Source: Bacteroidota bacterium
GTDB taxonomy: Bacteria > Bacteroidota > Ignavibacteria > UBA10030 > UBA6906
Reading direction: 5' to 3'
Length of the DNA: 64,000 bases
Assembly (NCBI GenBank): GCA_030835135.1
Contig: JAUQWO010000083.1
Coordinates: 1 to 64,000 of the forward strand
This document shows, piece after piece, positions 24,225-32,658 of this stretch; position 1 is the first letter of the stretch, and each line of letters begins with the position of its first letter. A program made the translations under genes and the position numbers. The notes under the pieces are model-generated. The model ran no database searches. It was not told where the DNA came from and saw only the letters and a list, made by a program, of their open reading frames with translations.

Positions 24225-26508
24225 ACTCCACCTCCGTGATGTCGAGATGCTGGATCTTCCCCCTGGCGATCAGCCCGGTGATCGCCGCGTTGCCGGGGAC
24301 ATGCAGACGGAAGGCGACGTCCCAATTCGATGGCCATGCAGGCAGGAGGACCGCCTGCCCGTCCTTCTCCTGCACCACCATATTCTGCAACGCGATCATC
24401 GCCGCAGAGCCGTGATCCTGGTCCGGGGTCCAATCATAGTTGGGCCCCCAGAATGCAGGGAAGCGGCAGAGCGTGTCAGGGCGTGAGAAGTTGTCGACCA
24501 CCAGCGCGGAGGCCGTGTTCGTCAGTCCGAGTACCGCTGCCTGAATACTGTGCTGCTGCCATCCGCCATTCTCCGTTGTCACGCGCTTTTCGAAACTCCG
24601 GCGCGCCATCGCGAGTCCCGGTTTCTCCATGCCGAAGATCCGGTACGGGAAGATCGCATAGAGTTCGGGGTTCTCGATATTGCCCCGCCCGCCATACCGG
24701 GCCGCGGGAGCAAGCAGCGTGTCCTTCCCTTCAACCCGCGTCGGCAAGGGAGGAAGCGCACGCAGCAGGTCGCGCCATTCATCCCGGAGAGCCGGGGTGG
24801 TCAGCGACTCGGGCAGCGCAAGCATCCGCGATGCAACGACCTGGATCCCGGCGATATCCGGCATCGGGTCCACGACGTCCGACTGGTACGTTTCGAGTGC
24901 CTGCGACGGAGAGAAACGGATGACGCCGTTGACGCCACGCGGCCAGTGCTTCCCGAAGAAGCGCAGAACGTCCGATGCCAGGGGAAGGAGGGTCGTCCGG
25001 ACGAACCGCGGATCAGGCCGGTATGCGTAATGGTCCAGCATCATCATCGATAGTTCGAGTCCGCTGTTCCAATGATAACGGATGTAGGTGTTCGCCGTCA
25101 GACCGGGAGAGAGACCGGTGCGATCGATGCCGTAATTCGTATTGGTGTATGTTCCCCAGAAGTTCATCGTCTCGGGGAAGTACGCGCCATCATGACCATA
25201 ATACTTCTTCGTCGCGGCACGACGGAGGGGGAGCGCGGCAGTATACATAGCAAAGAACGGCTTCATGAGATCGAGGTCGCCTGCGGCAAGCATGGGCCAG
25301 TAGGCAAGCCGTGTGTTCTGAAACCAGTACGGTCCGCCCCAGCGGCGGAAATCCGCATCGAGCCCTCCCGCCGGACCCGGCCGGTGGTAGGTGTCCACGG
25401 TGAAGAGCGAGCCATTGAACTTGATCGGATAGGCACCGCGACCGGCAGAGGCAAGCATGTAGCGCTGGAGGGCGTAGCCGCGTGTCACCGTTGCCGTCGC
25501 CGCCCGCTGGGTGGTATCTTCGGATGACACGATGATATAGCTCCGCTCCCAGAATGACGCCCACCATTGCTCGTGGGCCGCACGCATCCGGTCTTCTTTC
25601 ACTTTCGCGATCGCTGCGGCCCGCGCTTCCGCCTGGGCGAGCCACCGGCCTCTGGTGTCGCGCTCGGCGGTATGGAGCGTAATGACCAGGCGCAGCGTGC
25701 GCGACGGCTGCCGGCTGACGAGGACAGTGTCTCCCCGCGCAACGAGTCCGGTGCCTTCCATGATCCCGCCCGTGGTCGTCCCGAGCAACGGGTCAGGACC
25801 CGCCGCCGTCGGGTCCAGCTCCTGGAGGCGCAGATTGTCTGCCCACACCGAGCGCGTGTTCCTATGGAACCAGCGGATGCGGTTTCCCTTCGTTCGCAGG
25901 ACGGAATCGGGGTCGACGATCACAGGGGCTCCGTTGCCGTCGCTCAGACCGTATGCCGAGTGGACCTCCTCGCCGGTCCGCAGTGCGCGGGGCGCGGTAC
26001 GCCAGAGTTCCAGCGAGACCCGGGCTGAGAGGGGGACCGGAGAGGTCACGGTCGCGATCACGGCAGGGTGATGCGCATCGACGCGGAGGTCCAGGCGCGG
26101 TGCATCAGGACCGCTGCCGGCAGCGACGCTGAACAGGCCGCGCACAATGTTCAGGGCTTCACCGTACGACGTGGTCGAGCCGAAGGGTGAGGGCGAGAAT
26201 GCGATGCGGATGCGCCCGAGTTTCTGCAGGCGCCCGTTCTCCGACCACGCATCTGACTTCGCGAGGTACAGCAGGAGATCCCCGCGCTCGTCGACCCAGG
26301 CATTCACGGCACAGTCGCCATTCCCGAGCGGGACGGAATTCAGGGAGATGAGCCCGGGGGAGTCCCATGTGAGACCGTAGAGGCGCTCCATCGACGCAGC
26401 GGTCAGTCGCTGCGCAGGAGAAGCCCCACCGGGTTGTGCGATGGTCTGCAGTGGCATGAAGGGAGACAGGAGGAGTGCAGCGGTCAGGAAATGCGCGGAG
26501 AGTTTCAA
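24223..26508 (-). CDS. Exported DUF5703/GH95-like glycoside hydrolase
   Basis: 761-residue exported protein. Seen: from a TTG start, the signal peptide KLSAHFLTAALLLSPFMPLQTIAQ; an N-terminal beta-sandwich with WDSPGLISLNSVPLGNGDCAVNAWVDERGDLLLYLAKSDAWSENG-type sequence around residue 45, characteristic of DUF5703 and related GH95 N-terminal domains; and an alpha-helical six-hairpin-like region from about 320 (WWASFWERSYI, RRWGGPYWFQNTRLAYWPMLAAGD, YFPETMNFWGTY, WNSGLELSMMMLDHY). GH95 enzymes are alpha-fucosidases or galactosidases; the substrate here is unknown. No ATG occurs in frame after the upstream gene ends at 26523, so TTG is chosen. It follows the M14 peptidase gene by 14 bases. Confidence 0.75.
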   Translation of the reverse strand: MKLSAHFLTAALLLSPFMPLQTIAQPGGASPAQRLTAASMERLYGLTWDSPGLISLNSVPLGNGDCAVNAWVDERGDLLLYLAKSDAWSENGRLQKLGRIRIAFSPSPFGSTTSYGEALNIVRGLFSVAAGSGPDAPRLDLRVDAHHPAVIATVTSPVPLSARVSLELWRTAPRALRTGEEVHSAYGLSDGNGAPVIVDPDSVLRTKGNRIRWFHRNTRSVWADNLRLQELDPTAAGPDPLLGTTTGGIMEGTGLVARGDTVLVSRQPSRTLRLVITLHTAERDTRGRWLAQAEARAAAIAKVKEDRMRAAHEQWWASFWERSYIIVSSEDTTQRAATATVTRGYALQRYMLASAGRGAYPIKFNGSLFTVDTYHRPGPAGGLDADFRRWGGPYWFQNTRLAYWPMLAAGDLDLMKPFFAMYTAALPLRRAATKKYYGHDGAYFPETMNFWGTYTNTNYGIDRTGLSPGLTANTYIRYHWNSGLELSMMMLDHYAYRPDPRFVRTTLLPLASDVLRFFGKHWPRGVNGVIRFSPSQALETYQSDVVDPMPDIAGIQVVASRMLALPESLTTPALRDEWRDLLRALPPLPTRVEGKDTLLAPAARYGGRGNIENPELYAIFPYRIFGMEKPGLAMARRSFEKRVTTENGGWQQHSIQAAVLGLTNTASALVVDNFSRPDTLCRFPAFWGPNYDWTPDQDHGSAAMIALQNMVVQEKDGQAVLLPAWPSNWDVAFRLHVPGNAAITGLIARGKIQHLDITEVE

Positions 26509-26522
26509 CCGGATGCCCTTGC

Positions 26523-28013
26523 TTAGTGTCGTGTGCGTGTGAGTGTGACCTCGATCCGTTTCCAGCCACTGTCGGGTGGGGTGATCCCCGTCAGGACCCG
26601 CGTGTCGTATCCCGGACGGGAGATGATCACCTGATGAGGTCCGGGCGTGAGGAAACGGTACAGCGTCCCGGTGGCAGGGTGAGTCGTTCGCCGGCGAACC
26701 TCTTCGGTCTCGATCTTGGGGATCCACACGGTTGCTTCGATGGCCCTTCCCGATGCAGCGTCGGTGACGTGCACGGCAATGCCCGGGCCTGTGGCGCGGC
26801 GGAGCATCGTCCGGATGCCATGCATATTGGCGTCGATGATCCCCTGCACCTCGTGCGGAGGAAAGAATGCTGCCCCCAGGCCCGTCTCCACGATGAGATC
26901 GAATGTGCCGAGCGTGCCATAGAGCCAGGGATACGACTGTCCGACCAGCCCCGCGCCGGGCTCGGCCCGATAGCTGGTATCGCCTTTCATCGTGCGGATC
27001 GATCCTGCGAGCGCGCGTGCCAGCGGGGCGATGACCGCATCGTCGGGCGCGGGCCGTCCTCCCCAGTTCCACGGGTAGTAGATCACCTCGCCCTGGCTGT
27101 GGTAGGAGATCGAGAGGAGAAAGCGTTCTGCCCGGGCCAGGTCGGCAATGGCGCGGGGTTCATTCTCGGAGAACGGGAAGGGGCCGCGATACCGCCCGCT
27201 CGTGGGTTCTCCCGTGCCACCGCCGGCCCAGTTGAAATCATAGTTGCGGTTGATGTCGATGCCGTCGGGGTGGTTCAGGATCGCATTCCCATCGGTGTCG
27301 CGCGTGTTCTTCCGCCACCGGGGATCCAGCCCGGAGGTCACGACATCATGACCGTCCACGTTCACCACCGGCACGATAACGATGCGCAGACCGTCCACCC
27401 AGCTTGTGACGTCCGGATCACTGCCGTACCGTGTGACCAGCATCTCCGCGGCCGCAAGGGAGATCTCGGCGCCCATGAGCTCGTTGCTGTGTTGACAGCC
27501 GTCGATCATGACGGTGGGCACGTCACGCCGAGTGCGGACATCACGCGAGAGGACGAAGGCGAAGATCGGCTGACCTTTCTGTGAGGTTCTGCCGATCTCG
27601 ATCACTTCCACGAGGGAAGGGAAGCGGGCCTCGAGTTCTTTCCCACGGCGGACGATCTGCGGATAGGCGTGATAGGGTTCCTGGAGTTTCATCCCCGGTC
27701 CGTACATCGCCCGGCGCACGAGCGTGACGAAACTCGTATCCTCCATCACCAGGGTCGAAGCGAGTCCGCGTTCCGCCAGCAGCGCCCGTTCGGCCGGCGT
27801 GACCACAAGCAGGGCGGTGTCGCGGACCAGCGTGGTGAATTTCCGGTAGTCGTAGTCGTCGAAGGCGAAGATGCCGGTCTTCTGGAGGGCATCGCGTGTC
27901 ACGTTGTCGATCCGGATGAGCAATGATCGTTGCACGGACGACGGGGATGGCGCCTCCGCATGCGCCGTGATGGAGCACAGCACGAGGGCGATGGTGAGGG
28001 ATCGCAGAAGCAT
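26523..28013 (-). CDS. Secreted M14 zinc carboxypeptidase
   Basis: 496-residue exported metallopeptidase. Seen: signal peptide MLLRSLTIALVLCSITAHA, a short propeptide-like region, and the M14 active site: zinc ligands in GCQHSNELMGAE near residue 180 (HxxE), substrate-binding NRNYDFNW near 262, the third zinc His in SYHSQGEVIYYPW near 312, and the catalytic Glu in LIVETGLG near 398. A C-terminal carboxypeptidase-regulatory-like beta-domain (AVHVTDAASGRAIEATVWI) completes it. ATG start. It has its own promoter and likely carries the downstream glycosidase in the same transcript. Confidence 0.85.
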   Translation of the reverse strand: MLLRSLTIALVLCSITAHAEAPSPSSVQRSLLIRIDNVTRDALQKTGIFAFDDYDYRKFTTLVRDTALLVVTPAERALLAERGLASTLVMEDTSFVTLVRRAMYGPGMKLQEPYHAYPQIVRRGKELEARFPSLVEVIEIGRTSQKGQPIFAFVLSRDVRTRRDVPTVMIDGCQHSNELMGAEISLAAAEMLVTRYGSDPDVTSWVDGLRIVIVPVVNVDGHDVVTSGLDPRWRKNTRDTDGNAILNHPDGIDINRNYDFNWAGGGTGEPTSGRYRGPFPFSENEPRAIADLARAERFLLSISYHSQGEVIYYPWNWGGRPAPDDAVIAPLARALAGSIRTMKGDTSYRAEPGAGLVGQSYPWLYGTLGTFDLIVETGLGAAFFPPHEVQGIIDANMHGIRTMLRRATGPGIAVHVTDAASGRAIEATVWIPKIETEEVRRRTTHPATGTLYRFLTPGPHQVIISRPGYDTRVLTGITPPDSGWKRIEVTLTRTRH

Positions 28014-28053
28014 AGTCGGCCTGAATGGGGGACGAGATTGGGGTACCGACCGC

Positions 28054-28082
28054 AAGATAGAGACACCGCACAACAGAAGCAA
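28054..28082 (-). promoter_or_regulatory. Promoter of the M14 peptidase gene
   Basis: Minus-strand TTGCTT (28082-28077), 17-base spacer, TATCTT (28059-28054) followed by G, about 40 bases before the ATG at 28013. Confidence 0.65.
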
Positions 28083-28101
28083 CGAGCGACCCCGGACGTC
28101 C

Positions 28102-29988
28102 TCAGGGCTGGAGCAGGCTCTTCTTCTCCTCCAGCTCGTGCCATCGTGCATACAGCCGCTCCACGGTCGCGCGCGCGCCGTCGAGTTCGGCGGTGAGTTG
28201 AGCGGCCCGTTCGCCATGCCGTGCATAGAAATCAGGGGACATGAACAGCGCCTCGATCCTGTGCACATCATCTTCAGCGCGCTGGATGTCGGTCTCGATC
28301 GTGGAGAGTTCCTTCGATTCCTTCCAGGTGAGCTTTGCGGTCCTGGGCTTCCCGGGTGCGGTCACCTTCGGCGTGCCGGGAGGGGGGGGGAGGGCCGCGC
28401 GGCGTGCGGCCCGCTTCTCCACATAGTAGTCATAGTCTCCCTCGCTGAAATGGACCACGCCGTCGCCCTCGAAGGCGAGGATGCCGTTGCACACACGGTT
28501 GAGAAAATACCGGTCGTGGCTCACCGCGATCACGCACCCCTGGAAATCGACGAGCGCTTCCTCCAGAATGCGCAGCGTCGCGAGATCAAGGTCGTTGGTG
28601 GGTTCGTCAAGGATCAGAAAATTGCCCCCCTTCTTGAGGACCTTCGCAAGGAGCAGCCGGCTGCGCTCGCCACCGGAGAGGTTGCCAACCCGGGTATGCA
28701 TGCGGTCGTCGCCGAACAGGAACCGGCGCAGGTAGCGCCACACCGTCACCTGTTCATTGCCGATCTGCCGATAGTCGATCCCTTCGCCGATCTCTTCGAG
28801 AACGGTCTTCTCATCGTCGAGAGTCGCCCGGGCCTGATCGATATAGTTGAAGCGCGTGCGTTCTCCGACCACCACCGTGCCCGCGGAAGGTGCGAGTTCC
28901 TGGAGGATGAGCTTTAGCAGGGTCGTCTTCCCGAGGCCATTGCGGCCGATGATCCCGAGCTTGCGCGTGTCGTTGAATTGAAAAGTGAGTCCGGCGAAGA
29001 GTTGCCGCGCATTACGCTCGGCGGCAAGATCATTGAATTCCAGGATCGTCGAGCCGTGCTGGTCCGCCGGGGGGATGATGAGGTCGATGTCACGCTGCCG
29101 CTCGCGTTCCGGTTCCGCGGCCATGTCGAAATACCGTTGGAGGCGGTCCTTGGATTTGGTGCGGCGTGCCCGGGGTCCTTTGCGCACCCACGCCAGCTCG
29201 CGCGTGAGGAAGCTGCGCCGTTTTGCCTCCTCGACATCGAGCTGCGCCTCGCGCTCCGTTTTGTCGATGAGAAAGTCGGTGTAGTTCCCGGCATGTGTGG
29301 TGCATGTGCCGGCGTCGAGTTCGACGATCCGGTTCGCGATGGAATCGAGGAAGTAGCGGTCGTGCGTGATGAACAGGCACGCGGCCGGCCAGGTGTTCAG
29401 GAACGACTCGATCCACTCGATCGATTCGGTGTCCAGGTGATTGGTCGGTTCGTCCAGGAGAAGGAGGTCGGGGCGTGCAATGATCGCCCGGCAGAGCGCG
29501 ACGCGCCTGCGCTCGCCACCGGAGAGCGTCCGTACGTCCCGGTCCTTGTCCGGGACGTTCAGGGAATGCATCGCTGTCTCGATCCGGTTCTCGAGGTTCC
29601 ACCCGTCGCGGTGATCGATCAGGTGTTCGAGGTCCTGACGCCGGTCAGCCATGGGGGAGAGGGCCTCGTACTCCCGGAGGAGGTCGAGGACGTCGTGGGC
29701 CCCGTCCCGGATGTTCTCATATACGGTCAACGCAGGGTCCAGGGCGGAATCCTGGGAGAGGTACCCCACGACCGTATCGCGACGGAGCGAGACCGTGCCG
29801 CTATCGGGCTGCATCAACCCGGCGATGACCTTGAGCAGGGTGGACTTGCCGGACCCATTGTTGCCAATGAGCCCCACTTTGTCATTTTCGTGGATACTGA
29901 GGGAGGCGCCCTTCAGGACCTGACGTTCGGCGTACGCAACTTCGATGGAATGGGCGGTCAGAAGGACTGCGCCCTGCTGTTCTGGCAT
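28102..29988 (-). CDS. uup: ABC-F family ATPase, Uup-type
   Basis: 628-residue soluble protein with two ABC ATPase domains and no membrane segments. Seen: Walker A GNNGSGKST near residue 43, signature LSGGERRRVAL near 155 and Walker B LLLLDEPTNHLD; then GRNGLGKTT near 355, LSGGERSRLLL and FLILDEPTNDLD in the second half; a linker rich in Arg/Lys between them; and a C-terminal coiled coil (KESKELSTIETDIQRAEDD... WHELEEKKSLL) as in Uup, where it binds nucleic acid. Family roles include ribosome rescue and suppressing transposon excision. ATG start. It diverges from the DEAD-box helicase gene. Confidence 0.88.
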   Translation of the reverse strand: MPEQQGAVLLTAHSIEVAYAERQVLKGASLSIHENDKVGLIGNNGSGKSTLLKVIAGLMQPDSGTVSLRRDTVVGYLSQDSALDPALTVYENIRDGAHDVLDLLREYEALSPMADRRQDLEHLIDHRDGWNLENRIETAMHSLNVPDKDRDVRTLSGGERRRVALCRAIIARPDLLLLDEPTNHLDTESIEWIESFLNTWPAACLFITHDRYFLDSIANRIVELDAGTCTTHAGNYTDFLIDKTEREAQLDVEEAKRRSFLTRELAWVRKGPRARRTKSKDRLQRYFDMAAEPERERQRDIDLIIPPADQHGSTILEFNDLAAERNARQLFAGLTFQFNDTRKLGIIGRNGLGKTTLLKLILQELAPSAGTVVVGERTRFNYIDQARATLDDEKTVLEEIGEGIDYRQIGNEQVTVWRYLRRFLFGDDRMHTRVGNLSGGERSRLLLAKVLKKGGNFLILDEPTNDLDLATLRILEEALVDFQGCVIAVSHDRYFLNRVCNGILAFEGDGVVHFSEGDYDYYVEKRAARRAALPPPPGTPKVTAPGKPRTAKLTWKESKELSTIETDIQRAEDDVHRIEALFMSPDFYARHGERAAQLTAELDGARATVERLYARWHELEEKKSLLQP

Positions 29989-30019
29989 GCTCTGGATCCG
30001 GCTGATACGTGTGTCTTAT

Positions 30020-30048
30020 AGAGTACGAAGATTCAGGCTGTGGGGCAA
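30020..30048 (-). promoter_or_regulatory. Possible promoter of the uup gene
   Basis: Minus-strand TTGCCC (30048-30043), 17-base spacer, TACTCT (30025-30020). The -10 matches only TAnnnT, so support is weaker than for the other promoters here. Confidence 0.4.
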
Positions 30049-30064
30049 TATGGGCACAGGGTAG

Positions 30065-30093
30065 TTGCACATCAAAGAAAAATGAGGTAGTTT
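30065..30093 (+). promoter_or_regulatory. Promoter of the DEAD-box helicase gene
   Basis: TTGCAC (30065-30070), 17-base spacer, TAGTTT (30088-30093), 36 bases before the TTG start; divergent from uup. Confidence 0.55.
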
Positions 30094-30128
30094 ACAGAAT
30101 CGTTCATTATAGAGAGAGTAGGTAACCA

Positions 30129-31847
30129 TTGGCTTTTTCGTTCATAAAGAAGATCGGGGACATCGTCCGCGGGCTGACAGGCAAGCCCCGTGGCACCCCG
30201 ACGATCCCTCCTCAGGTGACACATGTCCGTCCCGCTCCGGGTCCGGACCGCTCCGGGCGTCCCCGGCGTGCGACCGGTGGTCCGCGCCAACCCCGTGAGC
30301 AGCAGGAGGGGCGTCGCGATCAGCGCGACAACCGCGAGCGGCGCGACCAGAAGGAGCCACGCGAGTCGCGCGGCCCCCGGGAACCCCGCGAACCACGAGA
30401 GCAACGTGAATCCCGCGAACCTCGTGAAGGCAAACCCCAGGGCTCACGTCCGCCGCATGACAGGAAACCGCGTCCGCCGCGTCCGCCGCGTGCGCCGCGA
30501 CCGAAGACCGAGCTGCCGGAAACGGCACCGGTCCCGGCAACCCCCTGGGATCCATCCGTCTTTGTCGTTCCACCTGCCGATGACCGCGTGCGGTTTCACG
30601 ATCTCGACCTCCCCGAAGAGATCATGCGCGCAGTGTACGACCTGGGCTTCCAGTATTGCACGCCCATCCAGGCCGGCATTCTCCAGCATACGCTGGGAGG
30701 TGCCGATGCGACGGGGCGTGCGCAAACGGGGACCGGGAAGACCGCCGCATTCCTTATCACGATCCTCACGCATCTGATGCGCAAGCCGGTCCAGGGCGAA
30801 CGCAAACCCGGTGTGCCGCGCGCGCTCATCCTTGCGCCGACCAGGGAACTGGTGCTGCAGATCGACAAGGACGCTGCCTCGCTGGCACGCTACACGCCCC
30901 ACGCCACGCTTGCGGTGTTCGGTGGCATGGATTACAAGAAGCAGCAGTCGAAGCTGTCGGCCGCGCCGATCGACATCATCGCGGCGACGCCCGGACGTCT
31001 GCTCGACTTCAAACGTCAGCACGCGATCGATCTGAGCAAGGTCGAGATCCTGGTGATCGATGAAGCGGACCGCATGCTGGACATGGGGTTCATCCCCGAC
31101 GTCCGGCGGATCATCGAGAGCACCCCGATGAAGGGGAACCGGCAAACGATGTTCTTCAGCGCGACGCTCACGCCCGAGGTGAACAGGCTTGCGGCATCGT
31201 GGACGCGGAATGCGGTGGAGGTGGATGTCACGCCGCCGAGTTCACTCACGCTTGCCAGCATCGATCAGCGGGTGTACATCACCACGGATGACGAGAAGTT
31301 CACGCTGCTCTACAACATGATCACGAAACTCGGCCTCGACCGCGTGATGGTATTCGCGAACCGGCGTGACGAGACCCAGTTCCTGAAGGACCGGCTCGCT
31401 GCCCGCGAGATCTCCTGCGGATTGTTGTCCGGCGATGTCTCGCAGGAACAGCGTGTGCGTACGCTGGAAGCGTTCCGGAAGGGCACCATCAAGGTCCTCG
31501 TTGCCACCGATGTGGCTGCGCGTGGATTGCACATCGACAACGTCAGTCATGTCATCAACTACTCGTTGCCCAAGGACCCGCAGGACTACGTGCACAGGAT
31601 CGGCCGGACAGGCCGCGCGGGTGCGAGCGGCATTTCGGTGAGTTTCGCGACCGAGACGGAAGCGTACGAGATCCCCGCGATCGAGGAGTTCATCGGACGG
31701 CCGCTGGGTGCGGTGCATCCTGAAGAGGATATGCTGACTCCGCTGCCGGACCTTGCGGAGGGTGTGAAGGAGCCCGGCAAGAGGCCGCGCAAGCGGACCG
31801 GCTCGGGGAACAGAGGGGGGAGAAGGCGTCCGGGAGGCCGCCGATAG
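30129..31847 (+). CDS. DEAD-box RNA helicase with Arg/Pro/Glu-rich N-terminal tail
   Basis: 572-residue ATP-dependent RNA helicase. Seen: FIKKIGDIVRGL at the N-terminus; a low-complexity segment at about residues 40-130 built from REPREPREQ-like units; then motif Q (CTPIQAGIL), AQTGTGKT near 197, PTRELVLQI, TPGRLLDF, the DEAD motif VIDEADRMLDMGF near 315, FFSATLTPE, DVAARGLHIDN and HRIGRTGRAG near 497, ending in a basic tail (GKRPRKRTGSGNRGGRRRPGGRR). The TTG start is preceded by a purine-rich GAGAGAGTAGG. The disordered ends suggest RNA binding or condensate formation, as in RhlB/RhlE-like helicases; that is inference. Confidence 0.88.
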   Translation: MAFSFIKKIGDIVRGLTGKPRGTPTIPPQVTHVRPAPGPDRSGRPRRATGGPRQPREQQEGRRDQRDNRERRDQKEPRESRGPREPREPREQRESREPREGKPQGSRPPHDRKPRPPRPPRAPRPKTELPETAPVPATPWDPSVFVVPPADDRVRFHDLDLPEEIMRAVYDLGFQYCTPIQAGILQHTLGGADATGRAQTGTGKTAAFLITILTHLMRKPVQGERKPGVPRALILAPTRELVLQIDKDAASLARYTPHATLAVFGGMDYKKQQSKLSAAPIDIIAATPGRLLDFKRQHAIDLSKVEILVIDEADRMLDMGFIPDVRRIIESTPMKGNRQTMFFSATLTPEVNRLAASWTRNAVEVDVTPPSSLTLASIDQRVYITTDDEKFTLLYNMITKLGLDRVMVFANRRDETQFLKDRLAAREISCGLLSGDVSQEQRVRTLEAFRKGTIKVLVATDVAARGLHIDNVSHVINYSLPKDPQDYVHRIGRTGRAGASGISVSFATETEAYEIPAIEEFIGRPLGAVHPEEDMLTPLPDLAEGVKEPGKRPRKRTGSGNRGGRRRPGGRR

Positions 31848-31852
31848 AGTTT

Positions 31853-31895
31853 GTGACGGCCGTCACTTGTGGATATCGTGAAAAAGCAATACCTT
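31853..31895 (+). promoter_or_regulatory. Promoter with adjoining 14-base palindrome, upstream of the 31943 gene
   Basis: GTGACGGCCGTCAC (31853-31866) is a perfect palindrome that abuts TTGTGG (31867-31872), which is followed after 17 bases by TACCTT (31890-31895). The placement directly before the -35 element suggests an operator or activator site; it has no T-run and so is not a good terminator for the helicase gene. Confidence 0.5.
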
Positions 31896-31942
31896 ACGTG
31901 TCAGCGTTCCCCCCAACCATCAACATTTGTAAGGAGACACAG

Positions 31943-32500
31943 ATGAAGAAGTTGCTCACCCTGTGCGCCGTCGTGCTGCTGGTGTCATCTCTGGCAATCA
32001 CGGGTGCATCCGCTCAGGCCAAGAACGGCGAAAACGTCATCACTGCCGGCCTCGGTCTCGGCTACCCCGGTCTGTATGGTACCTCCGGCATGCCGCCGAT
32101 CTTCCTTGCCCTGGATCACGGCATCGTCTCGAATTTCTCGGTTGGTGGCATCGTGTCGTACTCGACGTCGTCCTATGACTACGGTACGGACTACAAGTGG
32201 TCGTACTCCTATATCTTCGTCGGTGCCCGCGGTGCGTATCACTTTGGCCCGATGATGAAGGAACTCCCGAAGAACATCGACCTGTACGCCGGTCTGACGC
32301 TCGGCTACCACATCGTGAGCGCGAAGTATGACGGCCGCGGTGAGGAACGCCTCGCATCCTTCTACTCGGCAGGTGCCTCGTACTTCGGATTCGGCTTCTT
32401 CGGTGGTGCGCGCTACTACTTCACGCCGAAGTTCGCCGCAACGGCTGAAGTTGGCTACGATATCGGCTATCTGAAGATCGGTATCTCGTACAACCTCTGA
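31943..32500 (+). CDS. Exported outer-membrane beta-barrel protein
   Basis: 185-residue protein. Seen: signal peptide MKKLLTLCAVVLLVSSLAITGASAQ, then eight or so amphipathic strands rich in Tyr, Gly and Ser (VITAGLGLGYPGLYG, FSVGGIVSYSTSSYDYG, YSYIFVGARGAYHFG, IDLYAGLTLGYHIVS, FGFGFFGGARYYFTP, FAATAEVGYDIGYLKIGISYNL), fitting a small OmpW/OmpA-like barrel. ATG with AAGGAG seven bases upstream. Flanked by its own promoter and a strong terminator, so it is expressed alone and probably at high level. Function unknown. Confidence 0.8.
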   Translation: MKKLLTLCAVVLLVSSLAITGASAQAKNGENVITAGLGLGYPGLYGTSGMPPIFLALDHGIVSNFSVGGIVSYSTSSYDYGTDYKWSYSYIFVGARGAYHFGPMMKELPKNIDLYAGLTLGYHIVSAKYDGRGEERLASFYSAGASYFGFGFFGGARYYFTPKFAATAEVGYDIGYLKIGISYNL

Positions 32501-32528
32501 TCCCATGATCGGCGGTCTGTGAGTCCCG

Positions 32529-32565
32529 GAGCCCGTCCCGCATTGCGGGATGGGCTCTGTCATTT
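32529..32565 (+). terminator. Terminator of the outer-membrane protein gene
   Basis: Arms GAGCCCGTCCCGC (32529-32541) and GCGGGATGGGCTC (32545-32557) pair over 13 bases with one G-U and a three-base loop, followed by TGTCATTT. Confidence 0.75.
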
Positions 32566-32658
32566 CGCCCCGGACCATCGCGGATCCCCGCGGATGCCTC
32601 CCGGGCTGATCGTTGCAGTCCCCGCGATCGCTTGAGTCATTCTCCGGAGTCCGGCACG

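Noticed and set aside
22816-24486. 556-codon plus-strand frame across hisC and its neighbours
   Set aside because: It crosses three minus-strand genes with recognisable motifs and has no domain of its own.
26509-27072. N-terminal extension of the glycosidase by 188 residues
   Set aside because: The extension overlaps the end of the M14 peptidase gene on the same strand and reads like out-of-frame peptidase DNA; starting at TTG 26508 yields a signal peptide.
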